A stretch of 64,000 nt of DNA from Microvelia longipes (GCA_018340805.1 JACMZG010001913.1:25206408-25270407), one strand, 5' to 3'; counted from the stretch's first letter, positions 25,901 through 35,559 are shown. The notes: generated from the sequence alone by a model not told the origin. A program made the numbers and translations.

Positions 25901-28366
25901 CTAATTAAAATAAATGTGCACATCCATATTCATTCATATATGAAACCACCAGACAAACATATAGACACCAAATTTTCTGATTATTACGATCTGTAAAGTA
26001 GGCCCGTAGCCAACCAAAACTGGTAGAGGGGAGATGGACCTATTCACACATCTATAAGGGACTTCTACTGAAAACTACTTTGTCAGAGGGGGCAACATTT
26101 TTCCAGAGCCCTGCTTGGCTATGGGCCCTGCTGTTAATGCTAAAACAGAAAAGAGGCCAATTTTTTGGAATAATTTCCAAAAAATGGAGACTCCATATAG
26201 GGTTTTTTCTAATACCTAACCATATTTCCTCTCATAGGACTTAATTTTTGTACTGTTCCATTAATTTGTTGAGACCTTTTGGCGTTTACGATATTTAACA
26301 GGTGCAAATACAACGTTGATGCAGACATTTGATGAAGAAAGTGTCACATTTTTCCTTCCCACAATGCTTTTTTCAATTATAGGAGGCAGGGAAGCAAAAA
26401 GTATTGCAGTACCTTGGAATATAAATAAGATGTTGTGAAGACGACAGATACTTCTCTAGAAGTAGAGTGACAGCCTGGGTTAGCAGGTATATCAGAGATG
26501 ATCTTAATATGTTGAGTTCCCTTCTCCAGTGCACTACCTGTAATAATCACCATAGTGCATGGAACTGTCAATGAGCAAATATCATTCAGAATAAGGCTAC
26601 TCACAAAGCTAAGTCCTTTGTTAATCTGTCAAATACAACTTTTTTTAGTAAAAAAATACGTCAAAGTGCTTGATTTGCAAGCATAATAAGGGTTTCTCAG
26701 ATATTGACAATGATGTCTATTACTATTCATACTACTACTAAGTACCTAATTTTAGGGCACATATTAAAATTTTACAAAATACTTTATGTCCCATTTACCT
26801 TGCCTTTATTATCTTCCAAACCCCTAAAATTATTATTATAGGCTAAATAAAAATGCTAACCTGATAGTTAGTCTTAAGAGTTCCACAGTGATCTTTACCA
26901 ACAGATACAAACAGCACCTCCACGTGTTCCATTCCATCATACAGCTCTGTTACCTCCTAGTAACCAAGAAAATTTTCAAAGGAATGATAGAACACATAGG
27001 AATATTACAAATAGAAGAGAATATGACACAGTGGGATAGCACAGGTTATGATTTCTATTAAATAAACATATAATGTAACAGATAAAAACATTAAACTATT
27101 TAGTTTGGTTTCACCAAAAAATAAACAGAAATGATGAATTTGAAATGTTGATACTTTTAATGAAAGAAAAACCATTGTAGGGTGAGGCAAGATTGGACAA
27201 GCATTGGGGTAAGATATCAACAATTTACATTCTTGTAACAAGTACATACTATTGTGCTTGAGCCTTTTTTGCTCACCGTTGAATTAAGAGACATTACCTC
27301 TCAGGACTTCATTTGCCTCTTAATGAATTCACTACTCTCTACTGCCGTGAATCTATAGTGTAAACAATATTTAAACCTGCCTTCACACTTACTACAAGTC
27401 CTGCCTTCCTGGGGCTCGTCTTATTTTTCCCTCCGTTTTTACCAAAATAGTTTATTTTGCTCATTTTTTTAGTTTAATGTCTTACGGCACAATGATTTGG
27501 GGAGCTTCTCCCCATGCGAGCAGACTATTAATTCTACAAAAAAAAGCACTACGGGTTATCTTAAATCTACCCAACAAAACATCTTGTAAAAATTTTTTTC
27601 AAACTCATGAAATTCTTACTTTTTATTCTTTATACTGCTATCAGCTTTTAAATTACATTCATAGTATTAGATCAAGTCTAACTAAAGTAGAGAACATTCA
27701 TTCTCACTATACAAGGCAGACAAATCATATAGTACTTAACAAATACAGACTGACAAGAACAGCTAAATATAATTCAATTCAAGCAGGGCTAAAGCTGTAT
27801 AACTTATTACCTGAAAATATAAGAGCCCTTGAAGAGAATAGTTTTGACAAATTAGTAAAAATTAATCTTTTAAAAAATCCCTTGTACAGTGTGGAAGAAT
27901 TTCAATCCATAAAATTTTAATTGTAACAAATAAATTTTTTGTTTTGACTTTTTACAATTTACAGAAATGTATATTATGTGAAATAAAGGATTATTTATTT
28001 ATTTATTTACCCATACCCACTGCAGAACCCCCTAAAATCCAAACAACCAGTACATGATCAGGTGAATTACAAGACAAGCTGTACATAAACACACACACAC
28101 ATATATATACATATATAACTGAGCTCAATCCTTTTATGTCTATGAGCCAGGCCCTAGTTACGCAACCAACACCAAAAATATAATAAAAGACTACTTAAAA
28201 CAATAAAAAAGTAATTAACAAGTACCTCAATGTTATTCATATTAGTGCTGATTAATTTTGCAAGTTGTTCTTGAATCAGGGTTGCCTGCTTTCCCAGCTG
28301 CCGACATTTCTCCAAGTATATCTCAGTACTGCTATCTTCCAAAGGAAGCCATTTTGAAACACTCAT
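7624..28366 (-). CDS. CCDC142-like protein, 14 exons (tentative)
   Basis: A conserved helical protein of about 711 aa was reconstructed from minus-strand exons at 28226-28366 (start MSVSKWLPLEDSS), 26861-26956, 26413-26625, 25306-25438, 24295-24440, 23352-23545, 22308-22481, 20286-20440, 15700-15849, 13152-13280, 12626-12739, 11290-11443, 9904-10039 and 7624-7825. All have AG acceptors and GT donors, and phases agree at every junction except exon 3 to exon 4. There, exon 3 ends in phase 0 but exon 4 needs two incoming bases, so a small exon or an indel is unaccounted for. An acidic linker (SEDEEEDPP) lies near residue 215. The C-terminus reads FSEWGALQLLADFGGVPTWL, then LKRCEGVCRLLLSQPGH. That pattern and the length fit my memory of the CCDC142 C-terminal domain. 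The molecular role of that family is poorly known. Gene structure is well supported; the family name is moderate. Confidence 0.65.
7905..8300 (-). repeat. 5S-rRNA-like dispersed repeat, copy 1
   Basis: On the minus strand, bases 8089-8028 read GATCACTAATGTTAAGCAGT and continue to GGATGGGTGACTGCTGGG. This is the internal-promoter half of a 5S rRNA. Similarity to the other copies (15970-16157 and 35560-35985) continues on both sides of the 5S part, including a shared CAGCATTAGTTCAATT-type block upstream. It is a retroposon-like repeat rather than a functional 5S gene. It lies in the last intron of the CCDC142-like gene. Confidence 0.7.
8700..8835 (-). mobile_element. Probable tRNA-derived SINE fragment
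   Basis: The minus strand carries a good pol III B-box (GGGTTCAATCCC, around 8800) followed by a GCACGGGCCTCTGGGA body. The 5' tRNA-like part is weak or truncated, and no clear tail or target-site duplication was seen. It is intronic. Confidence 0.45.
9571..9803. mobile_element. Small element bounded by 26-bp perfect inverted repeats
   Basis: Bases 9571-9596 begin TAGGAATATGAGATAATGAA. They are the exact reverse complement of 9778-9803. About 181 bp separates the arms, with no ORF. It is probably a MITE in the last third of the CCDC142-like gene. Confidence 0.6.
10187..11154. mobile_element. Nonautonomous hAT-type element with 8-bp TSD
   Basis: The element begins CAGGGTTGGCAAAAACCCGG and ends in the complementary GGGTGCCAACCCTG, with CCCGGG-rich subterminal repeats at both ends. 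It is flanked by GGAATACG (10179-10186) and GGGATACG (11155-11162), an 8-bp duplication with one mismatch. Eight-bp duplications and CAGGGTTGGC ends are typical of hAT MITEs. The AT-rich core has no transposase. It is intronic. Confidence 0.85.
11609..12172. mobile_element. Long-arm foldback MITE, ~560 bp
   Basis: The left arm (about 11621-11790) contains GGGTGATATCCT, TAGGATTTACAGGA and GCTGGACAATATGCTGAC. The right arm (about 11940-12157) contains all three in reverse order and complement. The arms are about 150-180 bp with scattered mismatches and a short AT-rich loop. No ORF is present. It lies in an intron of the CCDC142-like gene. Confidence 0.8.
15041..15066. repeat. Perfect palindrome, 12-bp arms, 2-bp spacer
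   Basis: CAGGTCTGGCTC, then CT, then its exact reverse complement. The block is GC-rich compared with its AT-rich surroundings. It is one of many short-spacer palindromes in this window. Confidence 0.9.
15970..16157 (-). repeat. 5S-rRNA-like dispersed repeat, copy 2 (split by insertion)
   Basis: The minus strand has TGATGT-free homology to copy 1 and carries the 5S-like block at about 16137-16090 (GTTAAGCAGCATTGAGCATG). The repeat stops at 16157, where a TIR element begins. Its upstream part resumes at about 19510-19680, with a shared AAACTTAGTGTACTTATT block that matches 35690-35715 in reverse complement. It is therefore the host of a nested insertion. Confidence 0.65.
16674..19123 (+). mobile_element. 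Tigger/pogo-like DNA transposon with TA target site
   Basis: CAGTAATCCCTCGACATTCG starts at 16674, and its exact reverse complement ends at 19123. The TIRs match perfectly over 22 bp and are flanked by TA (16672-16673 and 19124-19125), as expected for Tc1/mariner/pogo insertion. The element is 2450 bp and encodes one broken transposase. The perfect terminal repeats suggest fairly recent insertion, although the coding region is already disabled. Confidence 0.93.
17168..18842 (+). pseudogene. Tigger-type transposase, frameshifted
   Basis: The start MSNLNKTPKRAKKVMCLAEK leads into a CENP-B/psq-type helix-turn-helix (SSVGRYFGINESTVRSIKK). A CENP-B-like second domain follows in a different frame. 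The DDE/DDD core then has NADETGLFWKK (first acidic residue), LLIDNAPGHP (second) and PLDQGVIAAFK (likely third). Frame changes occur near 17400-17415, near 17750 (an A-run), soon after 17785, and again before 17994, where a short duplicated AGAAAGCTTGGA segment also sits. The last open stretch, 17994-18842, is intact and ends in a normal Tigger-like tail. The source encoded about 550 aa. It cannot make a full transposase as read. Confidence 0.92.
19791..20128. mobile_element. Long-TIR MITE, family A copy 1
   Basis: The arms at 19791-19886 and 20030-20128 are inverted copies of about 95 bp. They include GTGCTTAATAATCAATTTCT at one end and its complement at the other. A second copy lies at 51700-52010. 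Both copies share the internal TGCCTCTAAAATTGG-type core and the outward flank ATTCCAAAGGAAATT. No ORF is present. Confidence 0.8.
21373..21935. mobile_element. MITE, family B copy 1 (563 bp)
   Basis: The left end (GTGACACAAGGATCTTGAAT, 21373) is complementary to the right end at 21903-21935, over about 32 bp with few mismatches. The internal GGTACAAACTGTGCATACTT block recurs at 46000 in the related element 45901-46331. It is noncoding and intronic. Confidence 0.75.
22746..22892 (+). pseudogene. LINE reverse-transcriptase C-terminal fragment
   Basis: Forty-eight codons (GVKLYNHLPAQVKNL, then FKIKLKEILQKKAFY) end in a TAA. They match in layout the C-terminal tail of the jockey-like element at 27477 (GLKLYNLLPENIRAL). 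The fragment is 5' truncated, with no reverse-transcriptase core. A (TA)n tract follows at once. Confidence 0.6.
22907..23242. repeat. (TA)n tracts and TTTA repeats
   Basis: There is a (TA)n tract at about 22907-22977 with a TTTATTTATTTA run after it, and a second short (TA)n at 23219-23242. Simple sequence only. Confidence 0.9.
25631..25701. repeat. Near-perfect palindrome, 35-bp arms, 1-bp spacer
   Basis: The arms are centred on base 25666 and pair over 35 positions with a single mismatch (25650/25682). The left arm includes AAGCAACAATCTCTCCACAA. It is intronic, and no mobile-element ends or target duplication were seen. Confidence 0.9.
26000..26130. mobile_element. MITE, family C (CCCGTAGC ends), copy 1
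   Basis: The ends read AGGCCCGTAGCCA and its rough complement TGGCTATGGGCCCT. The interior shares a GAGGGGGCAACATTTTTCC block with copies at 30251-30398 and 48911-49084. It has no coding capacity. Confidence 0.65.
27440..28008 (+). pseudogene. 5'-truncated jockey/CR1-like LINE, RT C-terminus
   Basis: A 147-codon open stretch (27477-27920) reads MSYGTMIWGASPHASRLLIL and then KKALRVILN, typical of the C-terminal end of jockey-clade reverse transcriptases. The catalytic core is absent. Its TAA is followed by a short 3' UTR and a TTTA tail, (TTTA)n at 27989-28008, as left by target-primed reverse transcription. The surviving frame is open, so the copy may be fairly young. It lies in the first intron of the CCDC142-like gene, in the opposite orientation. 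Confidence 0.85.
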
Positions 28367-28865
28367 TATTAATAAAATCCATTAAATTTTGATTTAATCA
28401 AAATTTTAATATTTTTTAACTTTTCTAGAGATTGAAAATATAAGGTGAGAGAGGCTGTGTACTTCCACTACAGGTACCATTGTTATCTGAAAATAAATTA
28501 AGGCACAATAAATGAATAGGATAAAATTATAAGATTGAAAATCAATAAGGTATTTCAAGAGTAGTATGGAATTTTAAAAGGAAATCGGAGAAATATTTCA
28601 GTTTGGAACAGACAAAATATTTGAATAAATATATTTATATAAGCTTCACAATACTTTTTTTTAATATTCATTGTTTCTTCTTGAAGTTCATTTTTGGCTG
28701 AGGGGCCAAGAAGTGTTTCCATGTCTTTAATAGTACATATTAACTAGAAGTAACTGAACATGTTAGGGATTTATAATTAATTATGGATTATTAAAATGAT
28801 GTTTACCTATATACTGAATCTCAAATGTCTATGACTGCTGGAAGTAGCTGATAATTATTATGAGT

Positions 28866-28972
28866 GATAAGTAGTGTATGAAAAGTACTATTGTGATAGT
28901 GATAAGTAGAATTATGGTAGTGATAAATAGTATTATGATAGTGATAAGTACTATTATGATAGTGATAAGTAT
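28866..28972. repeat. 21-bp tandem repeat, ~5 copies
   Basis: Units resemble TATTATGATAGTGATAAGTAC with small differences. Because 21 is a multiple of three, the minus strand reads as a false His/Tyr/Asn-rich peptide. Confidence 0.85.
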
Positions 28973-29461
28973 CAAACGGACCTAACTTTAAGGCCTCGAA
29001 ATACACAAAACATGTGAGTCAACTCATCATAATCTTTAAGCTGAAACCAATGATACATTCTATAATGCATAATAGTATTTATTCATATTCATCTTAATAT
29101 TTATAATACTTCATCAATGTAAATTAGCTTTTAGCTTTAGTTCATCCAGTTGAGTTAGTTTATAATATTAAAAAATATATACTTAAAAAAACAACCATAG
29201 GAACAATAATAGTATATTGATAAAAACATTATTAAAAATAGGAAAACAATAACCTATTATGGAACCTGGAAAGCCTATATAATCAAGAGTTGGGACAATA
29301 AAACAATTTTAAAAAACTGCAAGACATAAATTAAAAAAAAAATAATAGAAAAAGAAAATAAATAAATATGATTTATTCCATTTAAATGAATTTTTGTACA
29401 AAAGTTTGAAATATTCTACAGTAAGAGTTCATGATATGTTTTAGTAATAGATATCTTTCTA

Positions 29462-29863
29462 CAGTGTATCGACGACCTTAAAAATATTGACAGCTCAGTT
29501 TAGGCACCACCGATTCTAAAAAAAAAAATCCCTACAAAAAGGCAGCGGGGAAAAAACTTTGTAAACAAATCAGGTTATGTTACCCGTGTTTTCTTGGCGA
29601 TGTTTCTACAATTCTTTGGTGTAGTTTTATTATTTAGGAATTATGCAAATGTGGAAAAAAATGAATTGTGAAGGGAAATAATAAACACAAGAAGAACCAC
29701 AAACGAAGTGAACGAATGCCGGGAAGGAGGTTATTTCCCTACAGGGGTTATGGGAGTAGGGATTTTTTTTCTCTTTCAAGAGAGGGGTTGGCAGCGGCTT
29801 CTCTGATTGGTCGATCCCCAAAATGCATATGACCTTGAGGATTTTATACTTGACGATACACTG
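29462..29863. mobile_element. TA-flanked MITE, family D copy 1 (402 bp)
   Basis: The ends are CAGTGTATCGAC and its complement GATACACTG. The element is flanked by TA (29460-29461 and 29864-29865). The interior shares GAAGAACCACAAAC and GCAGCGGCTTCTCTGATTGG with copy 2 at 55120-55534. This suggests a Tc1/mariner-type nonautonomous element. Confidence 0.85.
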
Positions 29864-30250
29864 TAAATGTGAGGTTTTAATATGGGTCTACTGATAGCTG
29901 GAGTGTGTACTCGGTCAAACGAGTACTTTATCCATGGAGTAGAACGGGTAAAAATATCAGATTTACCAACATTAATTCCTTAAAAACAAAACATAGTCTT
30001 AGACTTCGAAAATAGTCTCTACCCTCAGCAAATTGAGTTAAAATTTACTATTATTATTTTGATAACTAAAAGATGGTAATTTTGTAAAAAAATAGGCATG
30101 AAAAATACAAGGAAGTATCCAGTAGATTAAAAATTAATAAATTTTGAGTATCCAGTTATCCCAACTCTAATTACACAGAAACCTCAATAAAATCTTGTTT
30201 TACAAACTTAAGTGAAGTTTTAAGTTGATCTTGCTACTAAAATCTGAAAC

Positions 30251-30398
30251 AGGCCCGTAGCCAGGGGCCCCTCTCTTGAAATAGTGTCGCCCCCTCCAAC
30301 AAAATATTTTTCGGCCCATGTCCCTTCAAGGTGTGCAAAACATGCCTCTCTTGGATTAGTTTGGCTTGCCCAACATGTTTTGGATAGCTACGGACCCA
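30251..30398. mobile_element. MITE, family C copy 2
   Basis: It begins AGGCCCGTAGCCAGGGGCCC and ends GATAGCTACGGACC, with an internal GCCCCCTCCAACAAAATATT block in common with the other two copies. It is intergenic. Confidence 0.7.
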
Positions 30399-30399
30399 G

Positions 30400-32405
30400 T
30401 CTGAAACATTAGTAGTAAGGGAAAAGAAAACTAATTCATTATTAGGGCATAAATATATTAAAAAACAATAGATTACTTAAAAAATAAATGAAGGCTCAAA
30501 CCAATTGCCTTGAATTAAAGTTAAGACCTTTTATTCTTAGTTGAAGGAACATAACATAAACTTTGAAAATACAAATTTATGACTAGTTTACAATTATAAA
30601 CAGTATAATTAAAAAGACAAAAAAATAATCAAAGATATTTCTCACATTATTAGAGCAACAGACATAATTTACAAATTTTAGTATTCAGACATTTTGGTCA
30701 ATCACAGATTTGAATTGTCACCTTTCAATTAACACTGTAAATCTTTGTTTTTAATTTGTAATAAAATATTTCCATTTGTAATAAATAAAAATAAATGAAA
30801 TCAGTTAAAAGAGTGATACAACGGTAAATAAATGAATATAAGATAATCAATATCTACATAATAGTGATAGACTATCAATGTGCAAAATTCATAGATTATT
30901 GGGTAAAGTTATCTTTCTGGGAATTCCCATGGAAAAAATGTTTTGTCATGGCATTTTCCAATGGCACAATGAAAGGGATCAAAATAAAATTGGTAAAGAA
31001 AAACCAGATACAGGGTGTTGAACAAAAAATTAACTAAAAAATTTGCTAAAACTTAGCTCATTTCATTCATTCAGATAAGCTTGTTACCTAGTTCTGGTGG
31101 TGATTAGTTGACAGCCTCCAGATAACCGTGTTTTAAAAAACAGTGCCCCCGCTCATTATAAAATAATGTGGTCTAACTGACCAATAGGAATGTTTGTTTT
31201 ATATCCCTCATTCTGTTTATGAAACCTTTCATATAAATATGTGATTTATTATTTTAAAAAATAATAGATACCAGTAGGAATATGGTATCAAATAAAATTA
31301 TTATTTATAATCATCTTTCCAGCCCAAACGTAAGGGTATTCAAATAATAACCTTAATATTATATAGTATTCAAATAAAAATAAGGGTATTCAAATAATAA
31401 CCTTAAGACCTCCCTTGTGTCATCAAACCTCACCTAGTCTATAGGAATTTTTCATTTTAAGTTCAGATTTTTTATGTTGAACAGGGACACTGAAATCAAA
31501 ACTTGGTAATATCTTGGTGTTTAAGATCTCTACTACATGAAACATTAAATGAGTGAGTTACTCCAGTACCAAGCAATAGATTTCAATGACAATATTTGAA
31601 ACCAAACTGTGGGCGAGTTCGGTCCAGTCAGCGAGCCATTTATCTCTGATCTGTCAGCTAATCCCCACCTAAATTATTACTTCAAACAATAGCTAAAATT
31701 AACACAATAATATATTAAAGTGGTGTAAAACTTTATATTGTGGGGGTAGGGGACACAGTATTTAAAGACCCTGGTTTGAGATGTTCGTAAAACTGGGGCA
31801 AGTTGCATTAACTACCACACCAAGGGCTAGTTAACAACTTTATCAATATTGTTATCAGTTTTGAATGGAGACGTCTATTAAAATTTATAAAGAATGTAAA
31901 CAAGACAATTTTTAACTTGTTATACATTTTTTTTTATTATTTTTAGTTCTTTATAAGATTATTTGTTTAGAAAAAATGATAAACTTTGCATTATTACCAT
32001 TAAAATGACATATATAAAACACGATGAACAATCGAATTAAATTTAAATTTCTGCATGTCATGGTTATTACAGATCTAATTAAAAATAACACATCTTTTAT
32101 ATTTTTATAATATTTTATGATAATTTTACAGTTAAAATAATTAATAAGATTTTTAACATTGTTAAAATCTCAATAAATAATTTTAATCATGGAAATAAAG
32201 AAATAATTATTCGATACATGCGGGACAAAGTGAATTGACCTGCTGCAGTCAAGAAACGGCAAACTAAAAAAACAGGACCACCTAAACACAGCTCATTCTG
32301 GGTGAGATAGAACACTGCACTGTGTCCCCCACCCCACCCCTCCTGTATACATTTTTAGATCACTTTAGAATATATCTTCTTTAATTGATCATTATGAAAA
32401 AAATA
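30400..32405. other. Intergenic / 3' flank of NUP42, no gene seen
   Basis: AT-rich sequence between the CCDC142-like and NUP42 genes. A short internal duplication (AAGGGTATTCAAATAATAAC, twice near 31335-31405) was noticed. No exon-like block was found. Confidence 0.5.
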
Positions 32406-32407
32406 CA

Positions 32408-33754
32408 TTAACACAATTCTTTGGGTGGAGGTACCATAGGTAGTTTGTCTAACGAAAACTTATTGGCTTTGAATTGTTCATATTCTTCATCAGTTAAATC
32501 ACTTTTAATAGAGTACGGAGAGTGGCCGTTCCAAGCAATGGAAAGTATTTCTACATCTAAATCTGTTTGACTTAATTTTGGAAACAACTGTTTAATATCT
32601 CGAGGCATTTCCTCACTTCCAACAAGCTTTTGTTGAACTTGGTTAAAATTAACGTTTTGAGCAATTGAACCAAAAGTATTTTGACTCTGCGTAAAACCAG
32701 TATTGATGTTTTCACTTAAAGGAGAGTTTCCAAATATGTTTGTTTTTTGAGGAACAGTGGCAAAACTAAATCCTTTATTTTCAGTTTGAGCGAAAGAACC
32801 AAATACATTAGGCGCTTCAGGCTCAATGCCAAAAACATTTTGAGATGAAAACGGAGTGGAACCAAATACATTTTTAGAAGTATCTTGTTGAGTACCAAAT
32901 ACATTTTTAGATGAGTGCTGATTACTAAATACTTCTTGTGTAGGGAAAACACTTAATGAAGTTGAAGCCTCTGCTTTAGTGGATTGCATTTCCAAATCAT
33001 TCGGAGGTATCTGCCCTCCAAATTGAGACACTGTATTACTAATATCAATAGATTCGTAATTGATTTTACTAAAGTCCAATTGGTTATCAATCAAAGGGTA
33101 AATAGTAGCGGCATTTTGATTTATATATTTCCTCAATTTCGCAGAACAGTCTTTTGTTTGACATTTGTAAAAATCTCTAATCAGTTGAGCTTTCTCGATA
33201 ATTTTATCAGTTGTAGTTTTGTAACCTTCGAAATTATTACTAGCTTTAGCAATGTAAGCAGCTAATCGCATTTCTTCTGGAGAATAATCGTACCAATCAT
33301 CTAAACTACCAAACAACTTAACAATGCAAATACATGTTAGAGGCCATATTTTACTCTGTTCAACAACTAGTATGTCTTGCTTCAATAAAGAGTAAATATC
33401 ATTAACAGTGAGATTATGAGGAGGTTGGTAATCCTGTTTATGCCTGGAATCGTAATGAAAGCGATCATTGTTTACAGTTCTTTGAGGCACGTATGCTCTG
33501 TGATCGCGATGATCAACGTAATAATCATTGCTAACTGTAACATGGTGTCCTGAGACGTTACGATCATACCTTGATTGATCATACCTTTTACTATATTTAC
33601 CATCATCATAAGAGCTGGAGTCGTGTGTGGATTCTCTCTTAAGAACAGACGACCCTCCTCCACCACCACTATAGCTATCTCCATCAACATGATCAAAATT
33701 GCAGTTGTTGCCTTTACGGCAGTAACCACGCTGGTAGTATCGACAAATTGGCAT
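32408..33754 (-). CDS. NUP42: NUP42-like nucleoporin (CCCH finger, FG repeats)
   Basis: This is a nuclear pore protein that, in known members of the family, sits on the cytoplasmic face of the pore and helps Gle1-dependent mRNA export. The 448-aa frame is uninterrupted. Residues 4-22 form a CCCH zinc finger with C-x7-C-x5-C-x3-H spacing (MPICRYYQRGYCRKGNNCNF). Residues about 26-110 are Ser/Gly/Tyr/His-rich and charged, then comes a helical middle segment (about 115-245). About six FG motifs (VFGTQQ, VFGSTPF, VFGIEP, VFGSFA, IFGNSP, TFGSIA) lie at about 285-365. The C-terminus (EYEQFKANKFSLDKLPMVPP) matches the Gle1-binding tail of NUP42. The start is fixed by the finger, which begins at residue 4. 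No intron is seen. A possible small gene diverges 94 bp upstream. Confidence 0.93.
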   Translation of the reverse strand: MPICRYYQRGYCRKGNNCNFDHVDGDSYSGGGGGSSVLKRESTHDSSSYDDGKYSKRYDQSRYDRNVSGHHVTVSNDYYVDHRDHRAYVPQRTVNNDRFHYDSRHKQDYQPPHNLTVNDIYSLLKQDILVVEQSKIWPLTCICIVKLFGSLDDWYDYSPEEMRLAAYIAKASNNFEGYKTTTDKIIEKAQLIRDFYKCQTKDCSAKLRKYINQNAATIYPLIDNQLDFSKINYESIDISNTVSQFGGQIPPNDLEMQSTKAEASTSLSVFPTQEVFSNQHSSKNVFGTQQDTSKNVFGSTPFSSQNVFGIEPEAPNVFGSFAQTENKGFSFATVPQKTNIFGNSPLSENINTGFTQSQNTFGSIAQNVNFNQVQQKLVGSEEMPRDIKQLFPKLSQTDLDVEILSIAWNGHSPYSIKSDLTDEEYEQFKANKFSLDKLPMVPPPKELC

Positions 33755-33848
33755 GGTGGTTATTCAGCGAAATTCTTTCGGGTCGGTTCTATAATATTGC
33801 TTTTTTGCGAGGAATATAAAAAGCAGCACAACACAAGATGGTATAATT
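33755..33848. promoter_or_regulatory. Compact intergenic region, possible bidirectional promoter
   Basis: Ninety-four bases separate the NUP42 start codon from the ATG of the divergent 82-codon ORF. No TATA box is evident in either direction. If the plus-strand ORF is real, both genes must share this promoter. Confidence 0.35.
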
Positions 33849-34097
33849 ATGCCTTTCACTTACAACTGTGTACAAATAATAAAACTTTTATATGGTGAGC
33901 ACTTCAAGTTGAGAATCAGATCACATGACATTTTTGGTGACTTTCGATACATTCCAATTAGGTTAAATACACTTTATATAAAACACGTCGCACTAGACGA
34001 AGCAAGAAAAGAATATGCGATAAATATGCAGTACGAAGTTCAACGACAAGACTCACTTCCAAAAGCGATAAATTTTATTTTAAAGAACACGAAATAA
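33849..34097 (+). CDS. Small 82-aa ORF, function unknown
   Basis: The frame starts ATG at 33849 (MPFTYNCVQIIKLLYGEHFK) and ends TAA at 34097. The second half (LDEARKEYAINMQYEVQRQD) is charged and helical, with ordinary codon character, unlike random AT-rich frames nearby. There is no signal peptide or membrane segment. The basic, helical composition would suit a small mitochondrial or ribonucleoprotein component, but no family was recognised. It is divergent from NUP42. It could be a chance frame in the NUP42 upstream region; transcript evidence would decide. Confidence 0.4.
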   Translation: MPFTYNCVQIIKLLYGEHFKLRIRSHDIFGDFRYIPIRLNTLYIKHVALDEARKEYAINMQYEVQRQDSLPKAINFILKNTK

Positions 34098-34099
34098 CA

Positions 34100-35055
34100 T
34101 AATACGATAAGCGCGGTCAAGACTGTAAACAAACTTGATCTTCTTCTTCTTTTTCTTATTAACTTATCCAATTTAATATTTGGACAACATATTTTTGTTT
34201 TTGTAACACTGTGAATGTCTTTTAATCATCTCTGTTATTTATGAAAAAAAGAAACTATGAAACTAAATTGCTAGATAAAAATCTATAGTTCTGGTTTGAA
34301 GTAATTATAATTGGAAATACATATAAAAATACAATCTAGCTAAAATAATATATACATAGTATATATGGTAGATACACACATCCTATGATACTTCCGATAC
34401 CTTGTCAAATATAATATAATTTTTGGAAAGTTTGTTTTACACTACACCTAAATTACCTCAAAAACTATACAATTATATTATGAGCATTGCCTTTTAAAGA
34501 AGATTTTAATAACGAAAGCCAAATGTATCAGTTTTAGAAGGTTAATATAAAAATAGTTACAACAACGTTAAAGATGGAATTCAGAAAGAAAAAAATGGTG
34601 TGTTAAATAAAGAAAGGGTTGAGATAGGTTGCGAAAGCATAAGATTTGGTGTCATTGACAATAACCTACATTTGATAAAAGAGGAAATATATACAAATAT
34701 ATTTACTAAGCACGCTAAGTGATGGTGTGTGACCTTCGAATAAATTCATATTTTCCTATGATGATACCAATAAAATAGTTGTCATTTAATTTAATAATAA
34801 ATAAATAATGTAATAATAATGTATAGTAACATAAATAATTATAAGTTTATAATAATAATAATCACTCTAGATATGACAAAAAATAACCTCATTCTCCCTT
34901 TGGAAATTCGCTGACAGATTATATTGAAAAATAAAAAATTATGATTTGGTGGTAACCCAACTCGTTCTAAAACTAGAGGCCGACCAAGTACTGAAACCTT
35001 GTATATAACAATTTTTATAAACTTGTTGAAGGCTCTCGGCCCATTTTCTGGCCGA
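34100..35055. other. Intergenic, no gene seen
   Basis: AT-rich sequence with short TA-rich stretches. No exon-like block or complete mobile element was recognised. Confidence 0.45.
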
Positions 35056-35059
35056 GAGT

Positions 35060-35345
35060 ACTGGCTGGTCCAGGTTCTGTTCGATAGCACTGGCTGGTCC
35101 AGGTTCTGTTCGATAGCACTGGCTGGTCCAGGTTCGTTCGATAGCATGGCTGGTCAGGTTCTGTTCGAAAGCACTGGCTGGTCCAGGTTCTGTTCGAAAG
35201 CACTGGCTGGTCCAGGTTCTGTTCGAAAGCACTGGCTGGTCCAGGTTCTGTTCGAAAGCACTGACTGGTCCAGGTTCTGTTCGAAAGCACTGGCTGGTAC
35301 AAGGTCTAATCGAGAGCACTGGCTGGTCCAGGTTCGGATCGAGGA
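35060..35345. repeat. 29-bp minisatellite, ~10 copies
   Basis: The unit is CTGGCTGGTCCAGGTTCTGT followed by TCGAAAGCA, with TCGATAGCA in the first copies. Some copies carry small deletions. Because 29 is not a multiple of three and the unit lacks stops, both strands stay open in several frames. Those long frames are artefacts. Confidence 0.95.
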
Positions 35346-35559
35346 AGTCGAAAGTTATAGAATGACGAAAGCAATAAACTAGAATTTGTTTAAATTTTTA
35401 CTAATTTACTTGACAGTATTAGTTACGCTTGCCATTTAGGTCTATTTGTACTATCCGAAAAAAAATTACGACGCCATTAACTGGACATAATGACTACAAA
35501 ACTTTACAAAATCCACAAAACGCAGGAAAATGTTGGGATCAAGTTGAGATTTAGCACAC

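Noticed and set aside
28866..28972. His/Tyr/Asn-rich repeat protein on the minus strand
   Set aside because: It is a 21-bp tandem DNA repeat in frame by length; no conserved flanking coding sequence.
29630..29821. Frame [13 protein letters not shown], also present at 55294-55491
   Set aside because: It lies inside both copies of a TA-flanked MITE; the similarity reflects the repeat, not a gene.
33472..33898. Frames of 85-107 codons on both strands over the NUP42 N-terminus
   Set aside because: Out-of-frame shadows of the NUP42 coding sequence.
34839..35382. Overlapping open frames of 95-127 codons on both strands
   Set aside because: They are produced by the stop-free 29-bp minisatellite and shift frame with each copy; no gene features.
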